Shown: positions 35,859 through 46,264, numbered from the stretch's first letter. The stretch: 64,000 nucleotides of DNA from Streptomyces pseudovenezuelae (GCF_001513955.1 NZ_KQ948145.1:772212-836211); one strand, 5' to 3'. Notes: generated from the letters alone by a model not told the origin. Translations and numbers: made by a program.

Positions 35859-35987
35859 CAGGTGCCCATCCCTCTCCTCGATCCGAGACGAGGCGGGTGC
35901 GGTGCGGTGGACCTACGGCGTAGTAAGTCGTATGGGCGTCCAGGCGCCCAACCCTCCTAGCCTAAGCCATGAAGGGGTGGGCACCTG
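35859..35987 (-). repeat. Long-range inverted repeat spanning the rpsN-rpsH gap
   Basis: CAGGTGCCCA (35859-35868) is perfectly complementary to TGGGCACCTG (35978-35987). Pairing continues for about five more positions on the inner side with one mismatch, enclosing about 110 bases. Smaller helices fit inside. It is the only sizeable structured gap inside the spc part of the cluster and could be an attenuator or ribosomal-protein binding site. Confidence 0.5.
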
Positions 35988-36035
35988 ACCGAGCCCTTTA
36001 CTTACCGAGAGCTTCGGAATCCCTGAAAAGCGGGA

Positions 36036-36221
36036 TTACCAGGAGCTCTTGGTCACGCCCGGCAGCTCGCCACGGTGAGCCATCTCACGAAGGCACACGC
36101 GGCACAGGCCGAACTTGCGGTACACGGAGTGCGGACGGCCGCAGCGCTGGCAGCGCGTGTAGCCACGTACACCGAACTTGGGCTTGCGAGCAGCCTTGGC
36201 AATCAGAGCCTTCTTCGCCAT
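36036..36221 (-). CDS. rpsN: 30S ribosomal protein S14, zinc-binding (type Z)
   Basis: A 61-residue protein from ATG 36221 ([20 protein letters not shown]); a GTG 9 bases further upstream is possible. Two CxxC pairs (RCQRCGRP and LCRVCLRE) make it the zinc-ribbon C+ paralogue expected in the spc cluster. It follows rplE by 5 bases. A small hairpin AATCCC/GGGATT (36018-36037) overlaps its stop codon. Confidence 0.96.
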   Translation of the reverse strand: MAKKALIAKAARKPKFGVRGYTRCQRCGRPHSVYRKFGLCRVCLREMAHRGELPGVTKSSW

Positions 36222-36226
36222 CTCGC

Positions 36227-36784
36227 TCACGCCTCCTTGAAGGGGAAGCCGAGGTGACGAAGGAGCGCGCGGCCCTCAGCGTCGTTGGTCGCCGTGGTCA
36301 CCACGGTGATGTCCATGCCCCGGGTACGGTCGATCTTGTCCTGGTCGATCTCGTGGAACATGACCTGCTCGGTGAGACCGAAGGTGTAGTTGCCACGGCC
36401 GTCGAACTGCTTGGGGGACAGACCACGGAAGTCGCGGATGCGCGGCAGCGCGAGCGACAGGGTGCGGTCCAGGAACTCCCACATGCGGTCGCCACGAAGC
36501 GTGACGTGGGCACCGATCGGCTGGCCCTCACGCAGCTTGAACTGCGCGATGGACTTACGGGCCTTGGTGACGGCCGGCTTCTGACCGGTGATCGTGGTGA
36601 GGTCGCGGATGGCGCCCTCGATCAGCTTGGAGTCGCGGGCGGCGTCGCCCACACCCATGTTGACCACGATCTTGACGAGGCCGGGGATCTGCATGACGTT
36701 CTCGTACTTGAACTCGTCACGCAGCTTGCCCGCGATCTCCTCGCGGTACTTCGTCTTGAGACGCGGAGTCGTGGTGGTAGCCAT
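36227..36784 (-). CDS. rplE: 50S ribosomal protein L5
   Basis: L5 binds 5S rRNA and contacts P-site tRNA. The 185-residue product contains [34 protein letters not shown] and the C-terminal [14 protein letters not shown]. Its start overlaps the rplX stop by one base (TGATG), indicating coupling. Confidence 0.97.
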   Translation of the reverse strand: MATTTTPRLKTKYREEIAGKLRDEFKYENVMQIPGLVKIVVNMGVGDAARDSKLIEGAIRDLTTITGQKPAVTKARKSIAQFKLREGQPIGAHVTLRGDRMWEFLDRTLSLALPRIRDFRGLSPKQFDGRGNYTFGLTEQVMFHEIDQDKIDRTRGMDITVVTTATNDAEGRALLRHLGFPFKEA

Positions 36785-37107
36785 CAGATGTCCTCACCCG
36801 TCCGCTTGGCAACGCGGATCTTGTTGCCCTCGTCGTCGAAGCGGTAACCGACACGCGTGACGACCTTGTTGCCGTCCTTCTCAACGACCAGCTGGACGTT
36901 GGAGACGTGGATCGGCGCCTCGGTCGTGACGATGCCACCGGCCTGCGAACCGCGAGCGGTCGGGCCGGCCTTGGTGTGCTTCTTGACCCGGTTGACACCC
37001 TCGACCAGGACGCGGTCCTCGCGGGGGAAGGCCGCGATGACCTTGCCCTGCTTGCCCTTGTCCTTACCGGTGATGACCTGGACCAGGTCGCCCTTCTTGA
37101 TCTTCAT
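36784..37107 (-). CDS. rplX: 50S ribosomal protein L24
   Basis: L24 initiates large-subunit assembly. The 107-residue protein starts [20 protein letters not shown], the KOW-motif N-terminus, and contains [14 protein letters not shown]. It is 2 bases after rplN and coupled to rplE. Confidence 0.97.
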   Translation of the reverse strand: MKIKKGDLVQVITGKDKGKQGKVIAAFPREDRVLVEGVNRVKKHTKAGPTARGSQAGGIVTTEAPIHVSNVQLVVEKDGNKVVTRVGYRFDDEGNKIRVAKRTGEDI

Positions 37108-37109
37108 GC

Positions 37110-37478
37110 TTACAGCACCTCCGGCGCGAGCGAGATGATCTTCATGAACTTCTTCTCGCGCAGCTCACGGCCGACGGGGCCGAAGATACGGGTGCCGCGA
37201 GGGTCGCCGTCGTTCTTCAGAATGACGGCGGCGTTCTCGTCGAAGCGGATGTACGAGCCGTCCGGACGGCGGCGCTCCTTGACGGTGCGAACGATGACCG
37301 CCTTGACGACGTCACCCTTCTTCACGTTGCCACCGGGGATCGCGTCCTTGACGGTGGCGACGATGACGTCACCGATGCCCGCGTAGCGGCGACCGGAGCC
37401 ACCGAGCACACGGATGCAAAGGATCTCCTTCGCACCAGTGTTGTCGGCGACACGCAGTCGCGACTCCTGCTGGATCAC
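37110..37478 (-). CDS. rplN: 50S ribosomal protein L14
   Basis: L14 forms part of the interface with the small subunit. The 122-residue sequence has [36 protein letters not shown] and the C-terminal [16 protein letters not shown] 128-base structured gap separates it from rpsQ, where most other junctions in this cluster are tight. Confidence 0.97.
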   Translation of the reverse strand: MIQQESRLRVADNTGAKEILCIRVLGGSGRRYAGIGDVIVATVKDAIPGGNVKKGDVVKAVIVRTVKERRRPDGSYIRFDENAAVILKNDGDPRGTRIFGPVGRELREKKFMKIISLAPEVL

Positions 37479-37507
37479 GTCTATCTCCTGTTTGTCTGCC
37501 GGTTCCC

Positions 37508-37604
37508 GGCAGGGGCCTCAGTACGAGCGCCCCTGCCGAGCCTGGCGGAACTGACCTGCGGGGTTGGCCGCAGGCGCATCTTTTGGAATTCCCTTGCGGG
37601 AATT
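37508..37604 (-). promoter_or_regulatory. Paired hairpins in the rpsQ-rplN gap
   Basis: Two stem-loops lie between rpsQ and rplN: AATTCCC/GGGAATT (37587-37604), immediately after the rpsQ stop, and a perfect 9-bp GGCAGGGGC/GCCCCTGCC stem (37508-37537) about 30 bases before the rplN start. They could be a partial terminator, a processing site or a regulatory leader. Confidence 0.45.
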
Positions 37605-37606
37605 GC

Positions 37607-37894
37607 CTACTTGGCCTTCTCGAGGATCTCGACGACGCGCCAGCGCTTGGTCGCCGACAGCGGGCGGGTCTCCGCGAGGAGGACCCGGTCGCCGACGCCG
37701 GCAGCGTTCTGCTCGTCGTGCGCCTTGAGCTTGTTGGTACGGCGGATGACCTTGCCGTACAGCGCGTGCTTGACGCGGTCCTCGACGGCGACGACGACGG
37801 TCTTGTCCATCTTGTCGCTGACGACGAGACCCTCACGGGTCTTGCGGAAGCCGCGGGCCTCTGCAGTCTGCTCAGTCACGTTGCTCTCACTCAT
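37607..37894 (-). CDS. rpsQ: 30S ribosomal protein S17
   Basis: S17 is an early 16S rRNA binder. The 95-residue product has [20 protein letters not shown] and [19 protein letters not shown], both family signatures. The start overlaps the rpmC stop by one base (TGATG). Confidence 0.97.
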   Translation of the reverse strand: MSESNVTEQTAEARGFRKTREGLVVSDKMDKTVVVAVEDRVKHALYGKVIRRTNKLKAHDEQNAAGVGDRVLLAETRPLSATKRWRVVEILEKAK

Positions 37895-38118
37895 CAGGCG
37901 CTCTCCACCGTCTCGATGCCCAGCTCGCGCTCACGCATCAGGGTGTAGATCCGCGCGATGTCCTTACGGACGGCCTTGAGCCGACCGTGGTTCTCGAGCT
38001 GACCCGTCGCCGCCTGGAAGCGGAGGTTGAACAGCTCTTCCTTGGCTTCGCGGAGCTTGTTCAGCAGCTCCTCGTCACCCAGTTCGCGCAGCTCGGACGC
38101 CTTGGTACCGGCCGACAT
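37894..38118 (-). CDS. rpmC: 50S ribosomal protein L29
   Basis: L29 lies at the tunnel exit. The 74-residue product from ATG 38118 starts [19 protein letters not shown] and has [24 protein letters not shown] directly upstream is in frame, but the ATG overlaps the rplP stop as TGATG and is preferred. Confidence 0.96.
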   Translation of the reverse strand: MSAGTKASELRELGDEELLNKLREAKEELFNLRFQAATGQLENHGRLKAVRKDIARIYTLMRERELGIETVESA

Positions 38119-38537
38119 CACGCTTCACCTGCCTCGCGCTTGACGATCCGGCACTTCATCGGCAGCTTGTGAGCGGCGCGAGTCAGGGCCTCACGGGCGA
38201 TCTTCTCGTTGGGGTAGGACAGCTCGAACATGACCCGGCCCGGGTGCACGTTCGCGATCCACCACTCGGGAGAACCCTTACCGGAACCCATGCGGGTCTC
38301 GGCAGGCTTCTTCGTGAGCGGGCGGTCCGGGTAGATGTTGATCCAGACCTTGCCACCACGCTTGATGTGGCGGGTCATCGCGATACGGGCCGCCTCGATC
38401 TGGCGGTTGGTCACGTACGCCGGCGTGAGGGCCTGAATGCCGTACTCGCCGAACGCGACCGTCGTACCGCCCTTGGCCTGACCACGGCGCTTCGGGTGGT
38501 GCTGCTTGCGGTGCTTGACCCTACGGGGGATCAGCAT
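38118..38537 (-). CDS. rplP: 50S ribosomal protein L16
   Basis: L16 helps position A-site tRNA. The 139-residue product begins [19 protein letters not shown] and contains ITNRQ-type [19 protein letters not shown] and [19 protein letters not shown]. It follows rpsC by 5 bases. Confidence 0.97.
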   Translation of the reverse strand: MLIPRRVKHRKQHHPKRRGQAKGGTTVAFGEYGIQALTPAYVTNRQIEAARIAMTRHIKRGGKVWINIYPDRPLTKKPAETRMGSGKGSPEWWIANVHPGRVMFELSYPNEKIAREALTRAAHKLPMKCRIVKREAGEA

Positions 38538-38542
38538 GTCGG

Positions 38543-39370
38543 TCAGGCCTCCGTTCCGGTGCTCTCAGCCGGAGCGGCGGCGGGAGCCTCGGCCTTGGGG
38601 GCCTCGGCGCCGGCAGCCTGCTGCGGCTTGCGACCGCGCCGCTCGCCACCGCCACGGCCACCACGGGCCGGGCGGTCGGCGCCGCCACCGCGAGCCGGGC
38701 GGTTACCCGCACGGGCGGCAGCGTTCTCGGCGCGGACCTCGGCGATGTTCTTGACGTCGCCCTTGTAGATCCAGACCTTCACACCGATGCGGCCGAAGGT
38801 CGTCTTGGCCTCGAAGAAGCCGTAGTCCACGTTCGCGCGGAGCGTGTGCAGGGGCACGCGGCCCTCGCGGTAGAACTCCGAGCGGGACATCTCGGCGCCG
38901 CCGAGGCGGCCACCGCACTGGATCTTGATGCCCTTGGCGCCGGCCTTCATCGCCGACTGCATGCTCTTACGCATGGCGCGACGGAAGGAGACGCGGGAGG
39001 AGAGCTGCTCGGCGACGGCCTGGGCAACCAGCTGAGCGTCGGTCTCGGGGTTCTTGACCTCGAGGATGTTCAGCTGGACCTGCTTGCCCGTGAGCTTCTC
39101 GAGGTCACCGCGGATGCGGTCGGCCTCGGCGCCACGGCGGCCGATGACGATGCCCGGACGAGCGGTGTGGATGTCCACACGCACACGGTCACGGGTGCGC
39201 TCGATCTCCACCTTCGAGATGCCGGCGCGCTCCATGCCGGACGTCATCATCCGACGGATGGCGACGTCTTCCTTGACGTAGTCCTTGTACAGCTTGTCGG
39301 CGTACCAACGCGACTTGAAGTCGGTCGTGACACCGAGCCGGAACCCGTGCGGGTTTACCTTCTGGCCCAT
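38543..39370 (-). CDS. rpsC: 30S ribosomal protein S3
   Basis: S3 lines the mRNA entry channel. The 275-residue protein includes the KH domain ([16 protein letters not shown]) and the C-terminal domain [21 protein letters not shown] low-complexity Ala/Gly/Arg/Pro tail of about 55 residues, usual in actinobacteria, ends it. The start overlaps the rplV stop by one base (TAATG). Confidence 0.97.
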   Translation of the reverse strand: MGQKVNPHGFRLGVTTDFKSRWYADKLYKDYVKEDVAIRRMMTSGMERAGISKVEIERTRDRVRVDIHTARPGIVIGRRGAEADRIRGDLEKLTGKQVQLNILEVKNPETDAQLVAQAVAEQLSSRVSFRRAMRKSMQSAMKAGAKGIKIQCGGRLGGAEMSRSEFYREGRVPLHTLRANVDYGFFEAKTTFGRIGVKVWIYKGDVKNIAEVRAENAAARAGNRPARGGGADRPARGGRGGGERRGRKPQQAAGAEAPKAEAPAAAPAESTGTEA

Positions 39371-39717
39371 TACCGGGTTCCTTCCTTGCTGCTGACGACC
39401 ACGGTGATGTGGCTGGTCCGCTTGCGGATCCGGTAGGCACGGCCCTGGGCGCGCGGCCGGAACCGCTTCAGGGTCGGACCCTCGTCGACGTACGCCTCGG
39501 AGATGACGAGGCTGTCGGCGTCGGTGTGGTCGTAGTTGTGCGCGGCGTTGGCGATGGCGCTGTCCAGCACCTTGCCGACGGGCACTGAGGCTGCCTGCGG
39601 AGCGAATCGCAGAACAGCCTGAGCCTCCGTGGCGTCCATGCCACGGATAAGGTCCACCACGCGGCGGGCCTTCATGGGCGTAACGCGGATGTACCGCGCC
39701 TGGGCCCTGGCTTCCAT
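39370..39717 (-). CDS. rplV: 50S ribosomal protein L22
   Basis: L22 lines the exit tunnel and is a site of macrolide resistance changes in other bacteria. The 115-residue product has [19 protein letters not shown] and the beta-hairpin [20 protein letters not shown]. It is coupled to rpsC and follows rpsS by 44 bases. Confidence 0.97.
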   Translation of the reverse strand: MEARAQARYIRVTPMKARRVVDLIRGMDATEAQAVLRFAPQAASVPVGKVLDSAIANAAHNYDHTDADSLVISEAYVDEGPTLKRFRPRAQGRAYRIRKRTSHITVVVSSKEGTR

Positions 39718-39761
39718 GGTTGTCCCTCTCAGTTACTTACGTGTCTGAATGCGATCCGCGT

Positions 39762-40043
39762 TTAGCGGCGCTTCGACTTCCGGTCGTCCTTGACGTGACC
39801 CCGGAAGGTGCGCGTCGGCGAGAACTCGCCGAGCTTGTGGCCGACCATCGACTCGGTGACGAACACCGGGATGTGGGTCTTGCCGTTGTGCACCGCGATC
39901 GTGTGGCCGAGCATGGCCGGGACGATCATCGAGCGACGGGACCAGGTCTTGATGACGTTCTTGGAACCGGCTTCGTTCTGGGCGTCCACCTTCTTGATCA
40001 GGTGGTCGTCGACGAAGGGCCCCTTCTTGAGACTCCGCGGCAT
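39762..40043 (-). CDS. rpsS: 30S ribosomal protein S19
   Basis: S19 is a head protein in contact with S13. The 93-residue sequence begins [19 protein letters not shown] and has [20 protein letters not shown]. It follows rplB by 12 bases. Confidence 0.97.
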   Translation of the reverse strand: MPRSLKKGPFVDDHLIKKVDAQNEAGSKNVIKTWSRRSMIVPAMLGHTIAVHNGKTHIPVFVTESMVGHKLGEFSPTRTFRGHVKDDRKSKRR

Positions 40044-40055
40044 CTAAACCCGCTC

Positions 40056-40892
40056 CTAGCGCTTCTTGTTCGTCTTGCGGCGGCGGACGATGTACTTGTT
40101 CGAAGCCTTCTTCGGCGAACGAGTACGACCCTCCTTCTGACCCCAGGGGCTGACCGGGTGGCGACCACCGGAGGTCTTGCCCTCACCACCACCGTGGGGG
40201 TGGTCAACCGGGTTCATCGCCACACCGCGAACGGTCGGGCGGACGCCCAGCCAGCGCTTGCGGCCGGCCTTACCCCAGTTGATGTTGCTCTGCTCGGCGT
40301 TGCCGACCTCGCCGACCGTGGCGCGGCAGCGCTGGTCGACCAGGCGGATCTCACCGGAGGGCATACGAAGGTGGGCCATGGTGCCCTCCTTCGCCAGCAG
40401 CTGCACGGAGGCACCGGCGGAGCGGGCGAACTTGGCGCCGCCACCGGGACGGATCTCGATCGCGTGGATCGTGGTACCGACCGGGATGTTGCGGAGCGCC
40501 AGGTTGTTGCCCGGCTTGATGTCGGCCCCGGGACCGTTCTCGACGCGGTCACCCTGCTGCAGATTGCGCGGGGCGAGGATGTAGCGCTTCTCGCCGTCCG
40601 CGTAGTGCAGCAGCGCGATGCGCGCGGTGCGGTTGGGGTCGTACTCGATGTGCGCGACCTTCGCCGGCACGCCGTCCTTGTCGTGACGACGGAAGTCGAT
40701 CACTCGGTAGGCGCGCTTGTGTCCGCCACCCTGGTGGCGAACGGTCACACGACCGGCGTTGTTACGGCCGCCCTTGCTGTGCAGCGGGCGGACCAGCGAC
40801 TTCTCCGGCGTGGACCGCGTGACCTCGACGAAGTCGGCGACGCTGGAGCCACGACGGCCCGGCGTAGTCGGCTTGTACTTGCGGATTCCCAT
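40056..40892 (-). CDS. rplB: 50S ribosomal protein L2
   Basis: L2 is needed for subunit association and peptidyl-transferase activity. The 278-residue protein has the N-terminal [20 protein letters not shown] and the C-terminal signature [20 protein letters not shown] with the critical histidine. It follows rplW by 38 bases. Confidence 0.98.
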   Translation of the reverse strand: MGIRKYKPTTPGRRGSSVADFVEVTRSTPEKSLVRPLHSKGGRNNAGRVTVRHQGGGHKRAYRVIDFRRHDKDGVPAKVAHIEYDPNRTARIALLHYADGEKRYILAPRNLQQGDRVENGPGADIKPGNNLALRNIPVGTTIHAIEIRPGGGAKFARSAGASVQLLAKEGTMAHLRMPSGEIRLVDQRCRATVGEVGNAEQSNINWGKAGRKRWLGVRPTVRGVAMNPVDHPHGGGEGKTSGGRHPVSPWGQKEGRTRSPKKASNKYIVRRRKTNKKR

Positions 40893-40930
40893 TTCTCAGT
40901 CCTCGTCCGATATCGGACGATCCGACCCGC

Positions 40931-41350
40931 TTACGCGGACGGACCGCCGAAGATGTCGATACGGTCGCCCTCGGCAAGGGTCACGATCGCGCGCTTGCTG
41001 TCGGCACGCTTGCCGAAGCCGGTGCGGGTCCGCTTGCGCTTGCCCTGGCGGTTGATCGTGTTCACCCCGGTGACCTTGACCGAGAAGACCGCCTGGACGG
41101 CCTGCTTGATCTGGGTCTTGTTGGCGCCGGGAGCCACGATGAACGTGTACTTGCCCTCGTCGAGAAGCGCGTAGCTCTTCTCGGACACGACCGGCTTCAG
41201 CAGGACGTCACGGGGGTCCGTGAAGGCCTTGCTCGCCGGCGTGACGACGGTGTTCTTGCCCTCGGCGGCGTGGCGGCGCGCCTTGGCGACGCGCGCGGCC
41301 TTGGCGGCCTTCGCAGCCTTGGAGGCGATGCTCGGGTGACGCGTAGCCAT
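40931..41350 (-). CDS. rplW: 50S ribosomal protein L23
   Basis: L23 is the docking site for trigger factor and SRP at the tunnel exit. The 139-residue product from ATG 41350 has an Ala/Lys-rich N-terminal extension of about 45 residues ([20 protein letters not shown]), then [20 protein letters not shown]. The start overlaps the rplD stop as TGATG, which rules out a longer open frame. Confidence 0.96.
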   Translation of the reverse strand: MATRHPSIASKAAKAAKAARVAKARRHAAEGKNTVVTPASKAFTDPRDVLLKPVVSEKSYALLDEGKYTFIVAPGANKTQIKQAVQAVFSVKVTGVNTINRQGKRKRTRTGFGKRADSKRAIVTLAEGDRIDIFGGPSA

Positions 41351-42006
41351 CAGGCCTCGCTCCCTTCGGTGTCGTTGGCCTTCGGGCCGGACACGAAGGA
41401 CTCGAAGGCGGCCTGGGTGAAGACCACGTCGTCCGAGACGAGAACGTCGTACGTGTTCAGCTGGCCCGGCTCCAGGATGTGAACCTGGGGCAGGTTGCGG
41501 GCGGACAGCCACGCGGCCTCGTCGGCACGGTCGATGACGAGCAGCAGGTTCTTGCGCTCGCTGATCTTGCCGAAGAGCGTCTTCGCGGCCTTCGTCGAAG
41601 GCGACTCGCCCTCGATGAGGCCGGAGACGACGTGGATGCGGTTGTTGCGGGCCCGGTCGGTGAGGGCGTGGCGCAGAGCCGCGGCCTTCATCTTCTTCGG
41701 GGTCCGCTGCGAGTAGTCACGCGGCGTGGGGCCGTGGACGACGCCACCGCCGGCGAACTGCGGCGCACGGGTCGAACCCTGACGGGCGCGGCCGGTGCCC
41801 TTCTGGCGGTAGGGCTTCTTGCCGCCACCGCGGACCTCGCCACGACGCTTGACCTTGTGCGTGCCCTGACGGGCGGCGGCCAGCTGTGCGACGACGACCT
41901 GGTGAAGCAGCGGGATGCTGATCTTCTCTACGTCGAAGATCTCGGCCGGGAGCTCAACGGTCCCGGCGGTGTCGCCGGAGGGCGACAGAATGTCAATGGT
42001 GCTCAT
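41350..42006 (-). CDS. rplD: 50S ribosomal protein L4
   Basis: L4 is part of the exit tunnel and in E. coli the autogenous regulator of the S10 operon. The 218-residue product has the loop [20 protein letters not shown] and [20 protein letters not shown]. It lies 5 bases after rplC and is coupled to rplW. Confidence 0.97.
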   Translation of the reverse strand: MSTIDILSPSGDTAGTVELPAEIFDVEKISIPLLHQVVVAQLAAARQGTHKVKRRGEVRGGGKKPYRQKGTGRARQGSTRAPQFAGGGVVHGPTPRDYSQRTPKKMKAAALRHALTDRARNNRIHVVSGLIEGESPSTKAAKTLFGKISERKNLLLVIDRADEAAWLSARNLPQVHILEPGQLNTYDVLVSDDVVFTQAAFESFVSGPKANDTEGSEA

Positions 42007-42011
42007 AGTCC

Positions 42012-42656
42012 TCAGGCCCCCTTGGCCGCGGTGCGGACCAGGACGAGGCCGCCGTTCGGACCAGGAACCGCGCCCTTGATGAGGAGCAGGCCCTTCTCCG
42101 CGTCAACGGCGTGAACGGTCAGGTTCTGGGTGGTGACCCGCTCGTTGCCCATGCGACCCGCCATGCGGAGGCCCTTGAACACGCGGCCCGGGGTGGCACA
42201 GCCACCGATGGAACCGGGAGAGCGGTGCTTGCGCTGGGTGCCGTGACCGGCGCCGAGGCCCTTGAAGTTGTGACGCTTCATGACACCGGCGAAGCCCTTG
42301 CCCTTGCTCTTGCCGGTCACGTCGACCTTGATGCCGGCCTCGAACACCTCGGCGGTGATCTCCTGGCCGAGGGTGTACTCGCTGGCGTCAGCGGTACGGA
42401 TCTCGACGAGGTGGCGGCGGGGAGTGACGTCGGCCTTGGCGAAGTGGCCCTTGAGGGGCTTGTTCACCTTGCGCGGGTCGATCTCGCCGAACGCGATCTG
42501 GACGGACTCGTAGCCGTCGGCGTCGTTCGTGCGGACCTGGGTCACGACATTCGGGCCGGCCTTGACGACGGTGACCGGAACAACACGGTTGTTCTCGTCC
42601 CACACCTGCGTCATGCCGAGCTTCTCGCCCAGGATGCCCTTGATCTGCTTAGCCAT
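42012..42656 (-). CDS. rplC: 50S ribosomal protein L3
   Basis: L3 reaches toward the peptidyl-transferase centre. The 214-residue sequence starts [20 protein letters not shown] and contains [20 protein letters not shown] and [19 protein letters not shown]. It follows rpsJ by 17 bases. Confidence 0.98.
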   Translation of the reverse strand: MAKQIKGILGEKLGMTQVWDENNRVVPVTVVKAGPNVVTQVRTNDADGYESVQIAFGEIDPRKVNKPLKGHFAKADVTPRRHLVEIRTADASEYTLGQEITAEVFEAGIKVDVTGKSKGKGFAGVMKRHNFKGLGAGHGTQRKHRSPGSIGGCATPGRVFKGLRMAGRMGNERVTTQNLTVHAVDAEKGLLLIKGAVPGPNGGLVLVRTAAKGA

Positions 42657-42673
42657 TCTCAGATCACCGGCCT

Positions 42674-42982
42674 TCAGAGCTTGATCTCGATGTCGACACC
42701 GGCCGGGAGGTCGAGTCGCATCAGAGAGTCAACGGTCTTGGGGGTCGGGTCGAGAATGTCGATCAGGCGCTTGTGCGTGCGCATCTCGAAGTGCTCGCGC
42801 GAGTCCTTGTACTTGTGCGGCGACTTGATGACGCAGTACACGTTCTTCTCAGTGGGCAGCGGCACCGGGCCCGCGACCGACGCACCAGTGCGCGTCACCG
42901 TCTCGACGATCTTCTTCGCCGAGGAGTCGATGACCTCGTGGTCGTAGGCCTTGAGCCGGATGCGGATCTTCTGTCCCGCCAT
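42674..42982 (-). CDS. rpsJ: 30S ribosomal protein S10
   Basis: S10 (NusE) is both a small-subunit head protein and part of transcription antitermination complexes. The 102-residue product begins [19 protein letters not shown] and ends [12 protein letters not shown]. It heads the S10-spc cluster. Its leader contains a hairpin element identical to one before rpsL. Confidence 0.98.
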   Translation of the reverse strand: MAGQKIRIRLKAYDHEVIDSSAKKIVETVTRTGASVAGPVPLPTEKNVYCVIKSPHKYKDSREHFEMRTHKRLIDILDPTPKTVDSLMRLDLPAGVDIEIKL

Positions 42983-43445
42983 GGCTACTCGTTAGTCCTG
43001 TCTCTCTACAGCTCTGGAACCCGGTGTTCCCTTGACTTCCACCGACCCACGCGGTCGGGTGTGTCGCACCCTCACTGACACAGATGTCCCTTGTCCGAAC
43101 ATCTTTTGCCTGAGAAAGAGGTTCACCGGGTGCCTGGCCGGCGCCGCACTGACACTTCCCGAAAGATTCCCGTACGTCCGCCCCAGCGCTGCCTTACGGC
43201 AGTTAGGGCGACGAGTACTGTGGGACTCGCTTCCGGTCCTCCCGGCGGGAGGCGCGCAGCATCAACACTCGACCGAGCAACCCCGCTAGTCTGCCATACG
43301 GGGCAGGGGCCTGGCCAATCGAGCCGGAGACAATACCCCGAGAGTGACGCAGGTCAAACACATTGCCGCTTAGGCCGACGTGACGGAGCCCCTCGGGGCC
43401 GTTCTTCCACCCCGGTGGACGTCGTTCGGCCGCCACCCGGACACG
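42983..43445 (-). promoter_or_regulatory. Leader and promoter region of the S10 operon
   Basis: About 460 non-coding bases upstream of rpsJ. The 25-base hairpin element lies at 43042-43066. Further upstream, TTGGCC (43318-43313) and CAGACT (43293-43288) are 19 bases apart on the - strand, a weak promoter candidate; ACTAG followed by a G-run is also found before rpsL. No protein-coding frame is supported. Confidence 0.5.
43042..43066 (-). repeat. Leader hairpin element, copy upstream of rpsJ
   Basis: A 25-base segment identical to 50674-50698. On the transcript it folds as CCGACC-GCGTG-GGTCGG preceded by CGACACA. It ends 60 bases before the rpsJ start codon. Confidence 0.7.
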
Positions 43446-43473
43446 GGTCTCCCCACCGCTCGGCGGGGAGACC
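43446..43473 (-). terminator. Terminator after the secreted-protein gene
   Basis: Perfect 9-bp stem GGTCTCCCC/GGGGAGACC (43446-43454, 43465-43473) with a CCG/CGG helix in the loop, 22 bases after the stop of the upstream - strand gene. It isolates the S10 operon from that gene. Confidence 0.7.
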
Positions 43474-43495
43474 GCGGGTGAAGCAGAGCCCCTGG

Positions 43496-44326
43496 TCAGC
43501 GCACGTCCACGTGGTCCCCACCACTGGTCGTCGCCCCGGTCGTGTCGTTGCCCCCGTACGCCCACCGCCATGTCCCGTCCTTCGAGGCGGTGACCGTGGT
43601 CTTCAGGGCGCCGGTGCTGCTCGTCGTGACCTTCTTGACCGTGACGAAGGAGCTGGTGCCCGTCGCGCGGAACTGGAGGGTGACCGAACGGCCGCCGTAG
43701 CCGCCGTACTTCTTGGTCGCCCAGTCCGCCCGGGTGAGCCTGCCGGTGACGGTGATCTGCTTGCCCTTGACGACCGGCTCGGGTGAGGCGTTCACGGTGA
43801 CCTTCGCCACCCGCTTCAGCTGGACGGTCAGGGACCGGGTCTCGCGCTCGTGGCCCGCGAGGTTGCCGTTGGCCTTGAACAGGAGCAGGGAGACGCCGGT
43901 CTTCCAGGTGGTGGCGTCGGCGTTGGAGTCGACCTCGTCGTGACTCCGGTCGGGGTCGATGTAGAGGGACCCCTCACAGTCGGCCTTCTTGTCGCTCTGC
44001 TCGTAGCAGGTGTAGCCACCGGGGCCTATGTAGTTCTCGAAGTCGGCGTCCAGGTCCTGCGACAGGCGCCCCCGGTACAGGAAGGGGTCCGCGCTGTACC
44101 GGAACGGGTCGCTCGTGCTGTACCCGGACGGCAGGGTGATCTTGAAGGTGAGGGACGGCTCCACCACCTTCGAGGTGCCGACCACGATCGGCTTGCCCTT
44201 GTTGATCACGATGTCGGACACCTTGATCCCGGTGTCCTGGGCGTGGGCCGCCGGGGCGTTCAGGAGGGTGAGGGCGAGGGCCCCCACGAGCGCGGCCCCG
44301 GTGGCCGTACGTCTGCCAGTGGTCAT
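43496..44326 (-). CDS. Secreted protein of unknown function with Ig-like C-terminal part
   Basis: This encodes 276 residues from ATG 44326 (MTTGRRTATGAALVGALALT), with AGAGGTGG upstream. The Sec signal ends at AAHAQD. The N-terminal half contains GYTCYEQSDKKADCEG, a Cys pair, and an acidic DPDRSHDEVDSNAD tract. The C-terminal 100 residues (VTVNASPEPVVKGKQITVTG... to TWRWAYGGNDTTGA) resemble the Ig-like modules seen in many Streptomyces secreted proteins. No enzyme motif is seen. Confidence 0.8.
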   Translation of the reverse strand: MTTGRRTATGAALVGALALTLLNAPAAHAQDTGIKVSDIVINKGKPIVVGTSKVVEPSLTFKITLPSGYSTSDPFRYSADPFLYRGRLSQDLDADFENYIGPGGYTCYEQSDKKADCEGSLYIDPDRSHDEVDSNADATTWKTGVSLLLFKANGNLAGHERETRSLTVQLKRVAKVTVNASPEPVVKGKQITVTGRLTRADWATKKYGGYGGRSVTLQFRATGTSSFVTVKKVTTSSTGALKTTVTASKDGTWRWAYGGNDTTGATTSGGDHVDVR

Positions 44327-44398
44327 TACCACCTCTTTCGTGGCGCGGAAAAGGAGGAGGCAGACTATCCCATGACCTGCACATGACTTTCACTTGGC

Positions 44399-44701
44399 CT
44401 ATGGCCAGACGACCAGGGCCGTGAACACGGCGTACACGCACGCCACCAGGACCGGTGCCGCCAGCGCGAACCCCACCCGGCGGCACGTGCTGCACCGCTC
44501 CCACGGCAGGGCCCAGCTGGCCGCGAGCAGGAACAGGGCGAGACCCAACCCGCCGAGCAGCACCGGGAAGGCGATGCCGAAGCTCGACTCGAATCCGGCG
44601 AAGTAGACGAGCACACAGGCGGGCAGGGTCAGGAGCGTCGAGAGCAGCGGGGCGACCCAGGCACCGGTCGCGCGGTCGTCGTCGAGCGTGAGGTCCGGCA
44701 T
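44399..44701 (-). CDS. Small integral membrane protein, unknown function
   Basis: A 100-residue protein starting MPDLTLDDDRATGAWVAPLL. It has three hydrophobic segments (about residues 15-33, 36-58 and 75-98) and a loop WERCSTCRRVG with a CxxC pair. I do not recognise it. It lies between the acyltransferase gene and the secreted-protein gene on the same strand. The start choice is tentative; no strong ribosome binding site is evident. Confidence 0.55.
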   Translation of the reverse strand: MPDLTLDDDRATGAWVAPLLSTLLTLPACVLVYFAGFESSFGIAFPVLLGGLGLALFLLAASWALPWERCSTCRRVGFALAAPVLVACVYAVFTALVVWP

Positions 44702-44775
44702 GGGTTCATTCCAGCGGCCGGGGCGAGTCGTCGCATGAGCGTTCGTACTCAGAACTCGCGGTCGCCGTACGGAAG

Positions 44776-45978
44776 TCAGCCGCCCGCGTTCCGCAGCCGC
44801 GCGAACGACGTGTCCAGCCCCCGCTTCAGCAGCCGCGCCACCGGCCGTTCCACGAACCGGTGGACCAGCCAGCTCAGCAGCATGAAGCCGGCGATGACGG
44901 AGGCGATCAGGAGACGGGCGTCCATGGTGTCGCGCAGGCGGTTGATGAGGACCGTGCCCGCCGCGTAGTGCATCAGGTACAGCGGATACGTCAGCGCGCC
45001 GGCCGTCACCAGCCACTTCCAGCGGACCCGGTCCGTCGCGCCCAGGGCGACGGCGACCATGACGAGCAGGAACACGGTGAAGATGGCCACGCTCCCCCGC
45101 CACCCCGACACATGCTCGACCTCGTCGATCCGGAGGCCCAGTTCGCGCTGTCCCATCAGCCAGGCCATCGCCAGGATGCCCCACAGCAGCAGGTCCTGGC
45201 CGAAGCGGTGCATCAGGTAGAGGGCGAGGCCCGCGATGAAGTACCAGGCGCCCTCGGGGTTGGCGACCAGTTCCAGCAGGGGGAGCTTCGAGATCGGGGC
45301 CAGCATGGCCGCGGCGCCCCACACACAGCAGAAGACGACGACCTTGCGGTAGGTCAGCCCGCTCCACACGACGACCAGGAAGAGGAGGTAAAAGCGGAGC
45401 TCCGACCACAGGGTCCAGTAGACGCCGTCGACGTTCATGACGCCCGAACCGGACTGCAGCATCGTGAAGTTGAGGAGGACGTCGCGGGTGCGCAGGCGGT
45501 CCCACACGCCCGGCAGGGCCACCAGGACGGCCGTGGTGAAGACGATGGCGAACCAGTACGCCGGGTACAGCCGGATCACCCGGGACGTGAAGAACTGCCG
45601 GGGGGTACGGCCCCAGCAGGACATGCAGATCACGAAGCCGCTGATCACGAAGAAGATCTCGACGCCGATCCAGCCGTAGGAGGCGAACCGGAAGACCGTC
45701 GGCATGATGTCGGAGACCGGGCGGTCCCAGATGCGGTTGCCCGGTTGGTCGACGCGGTTCGTGCCGGCGTAGTGGTGCATGGCGACCATGAGGGCGGCGA
45801 GGAGCCGGATGCCGTCGACGGCGTACAGCCGGCGGCCCGCGCGGTCGCGTACGACGGCGTGCCGGGCGGTGCGGGCGGGCCGTCCCGGCGGGGCGGGCAC
45901 GCTGAGGGGCGGAAGGGGCTGCTGCAGGCCGCTGACGACCCGTCGCGGTATCGACCTTCTGCTCTCCGCGTCCTGCAT
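44776..45978 (-). CDS. Acyltransferase 3 family membrane protein
   Basis: The protein has about 400 residues, from ATG 45978 (AGG 5 bases upstream) or GTG 45984. After a basic, Pro-rich N-terminus of about 50 residues it has about ten transmembrane segments. The family motifs are [15 protein letters not shown] with the catalytic-type His, [13 protein letters not shown] and [10 protein letters not shown]. Such enzymes O-acetylate or otherwise acylate sugars, antibiotics or cell-surface polymers. The acceptor is unknown. It is read after tuf, from which a strong terminator separates it. Confidence 0.88.
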   Translation of the reverse strand: MQDAESRRSIPRRVVSGLQQPLPPLSVPAPPGRPARTARHAVVRDRAGRRLYAVDGIRLLAALMVAMHHYAGTNRVDQPGNRIWDRPVSDIMPTVFRFASYGWIGVEIFFVISGFVICMSCWGRTPRQFFTSRVIRLYPAYWFAIVFTTAVLVALPGVWDRLRTRDVLLNFTMLQSGSGVMNVDGVYWTLWSELRFYLLFLVVVWSGLTYRKVVVFCCVWGAAAMLAPISKLPLLELVANPEGAWYFIAGLALYLMHRFGQDLLLWGILAMAWLMGQRELGLRIDEVEHVSGWRGSVAIFTVFLLVMVAVALGATDRVRWKWLVTAGALTYPLYLMHYAAGTVLINRLRDTMDARLLIASVIAGFMLLSWLVHRFVERPVARLLKRGLDTSFARLRNAGG

Positions 45979-46190
45979 CGACACCTGCGGGTCCGTCCGT
46001 CCTCATGAGGGAGTCCCGGGCCGGGGGTGGCCACCGGACGCCTCAGGCTACGACCCTCACAACCGCCCCACAGTGGCCAGACAGGAACATTCGGGGCGGC
46101 CTCGGCGGACAGTTGGCCGAAGCCTCGGAAAGACGTCCCGCGGAGTTCGCCCACTCTTCACCCGCTCCGCGGGCAACCCCCACGAAGGCG

Positions 46191-46226
46191 AAGGGGCCCG
46201 TACGACCGAAGTCGTACGGGCCCCTT
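46191..46226 (-). terminator. Terminator of the str operon after tuf
   Basis: Perfect 16-bp stem (46191-46206 with 46211-46226) and a 4-base loop that reads UUCG in the - strand RNA, 38 bases after the tuf stop. Small GAGACC/GGTCTC repeats lie between. Confidence 0.88.
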
Positions 46227-46264
46227 CAGAGACCTACGGGTCTCGGAGACCTGTCAGGTCAAGA

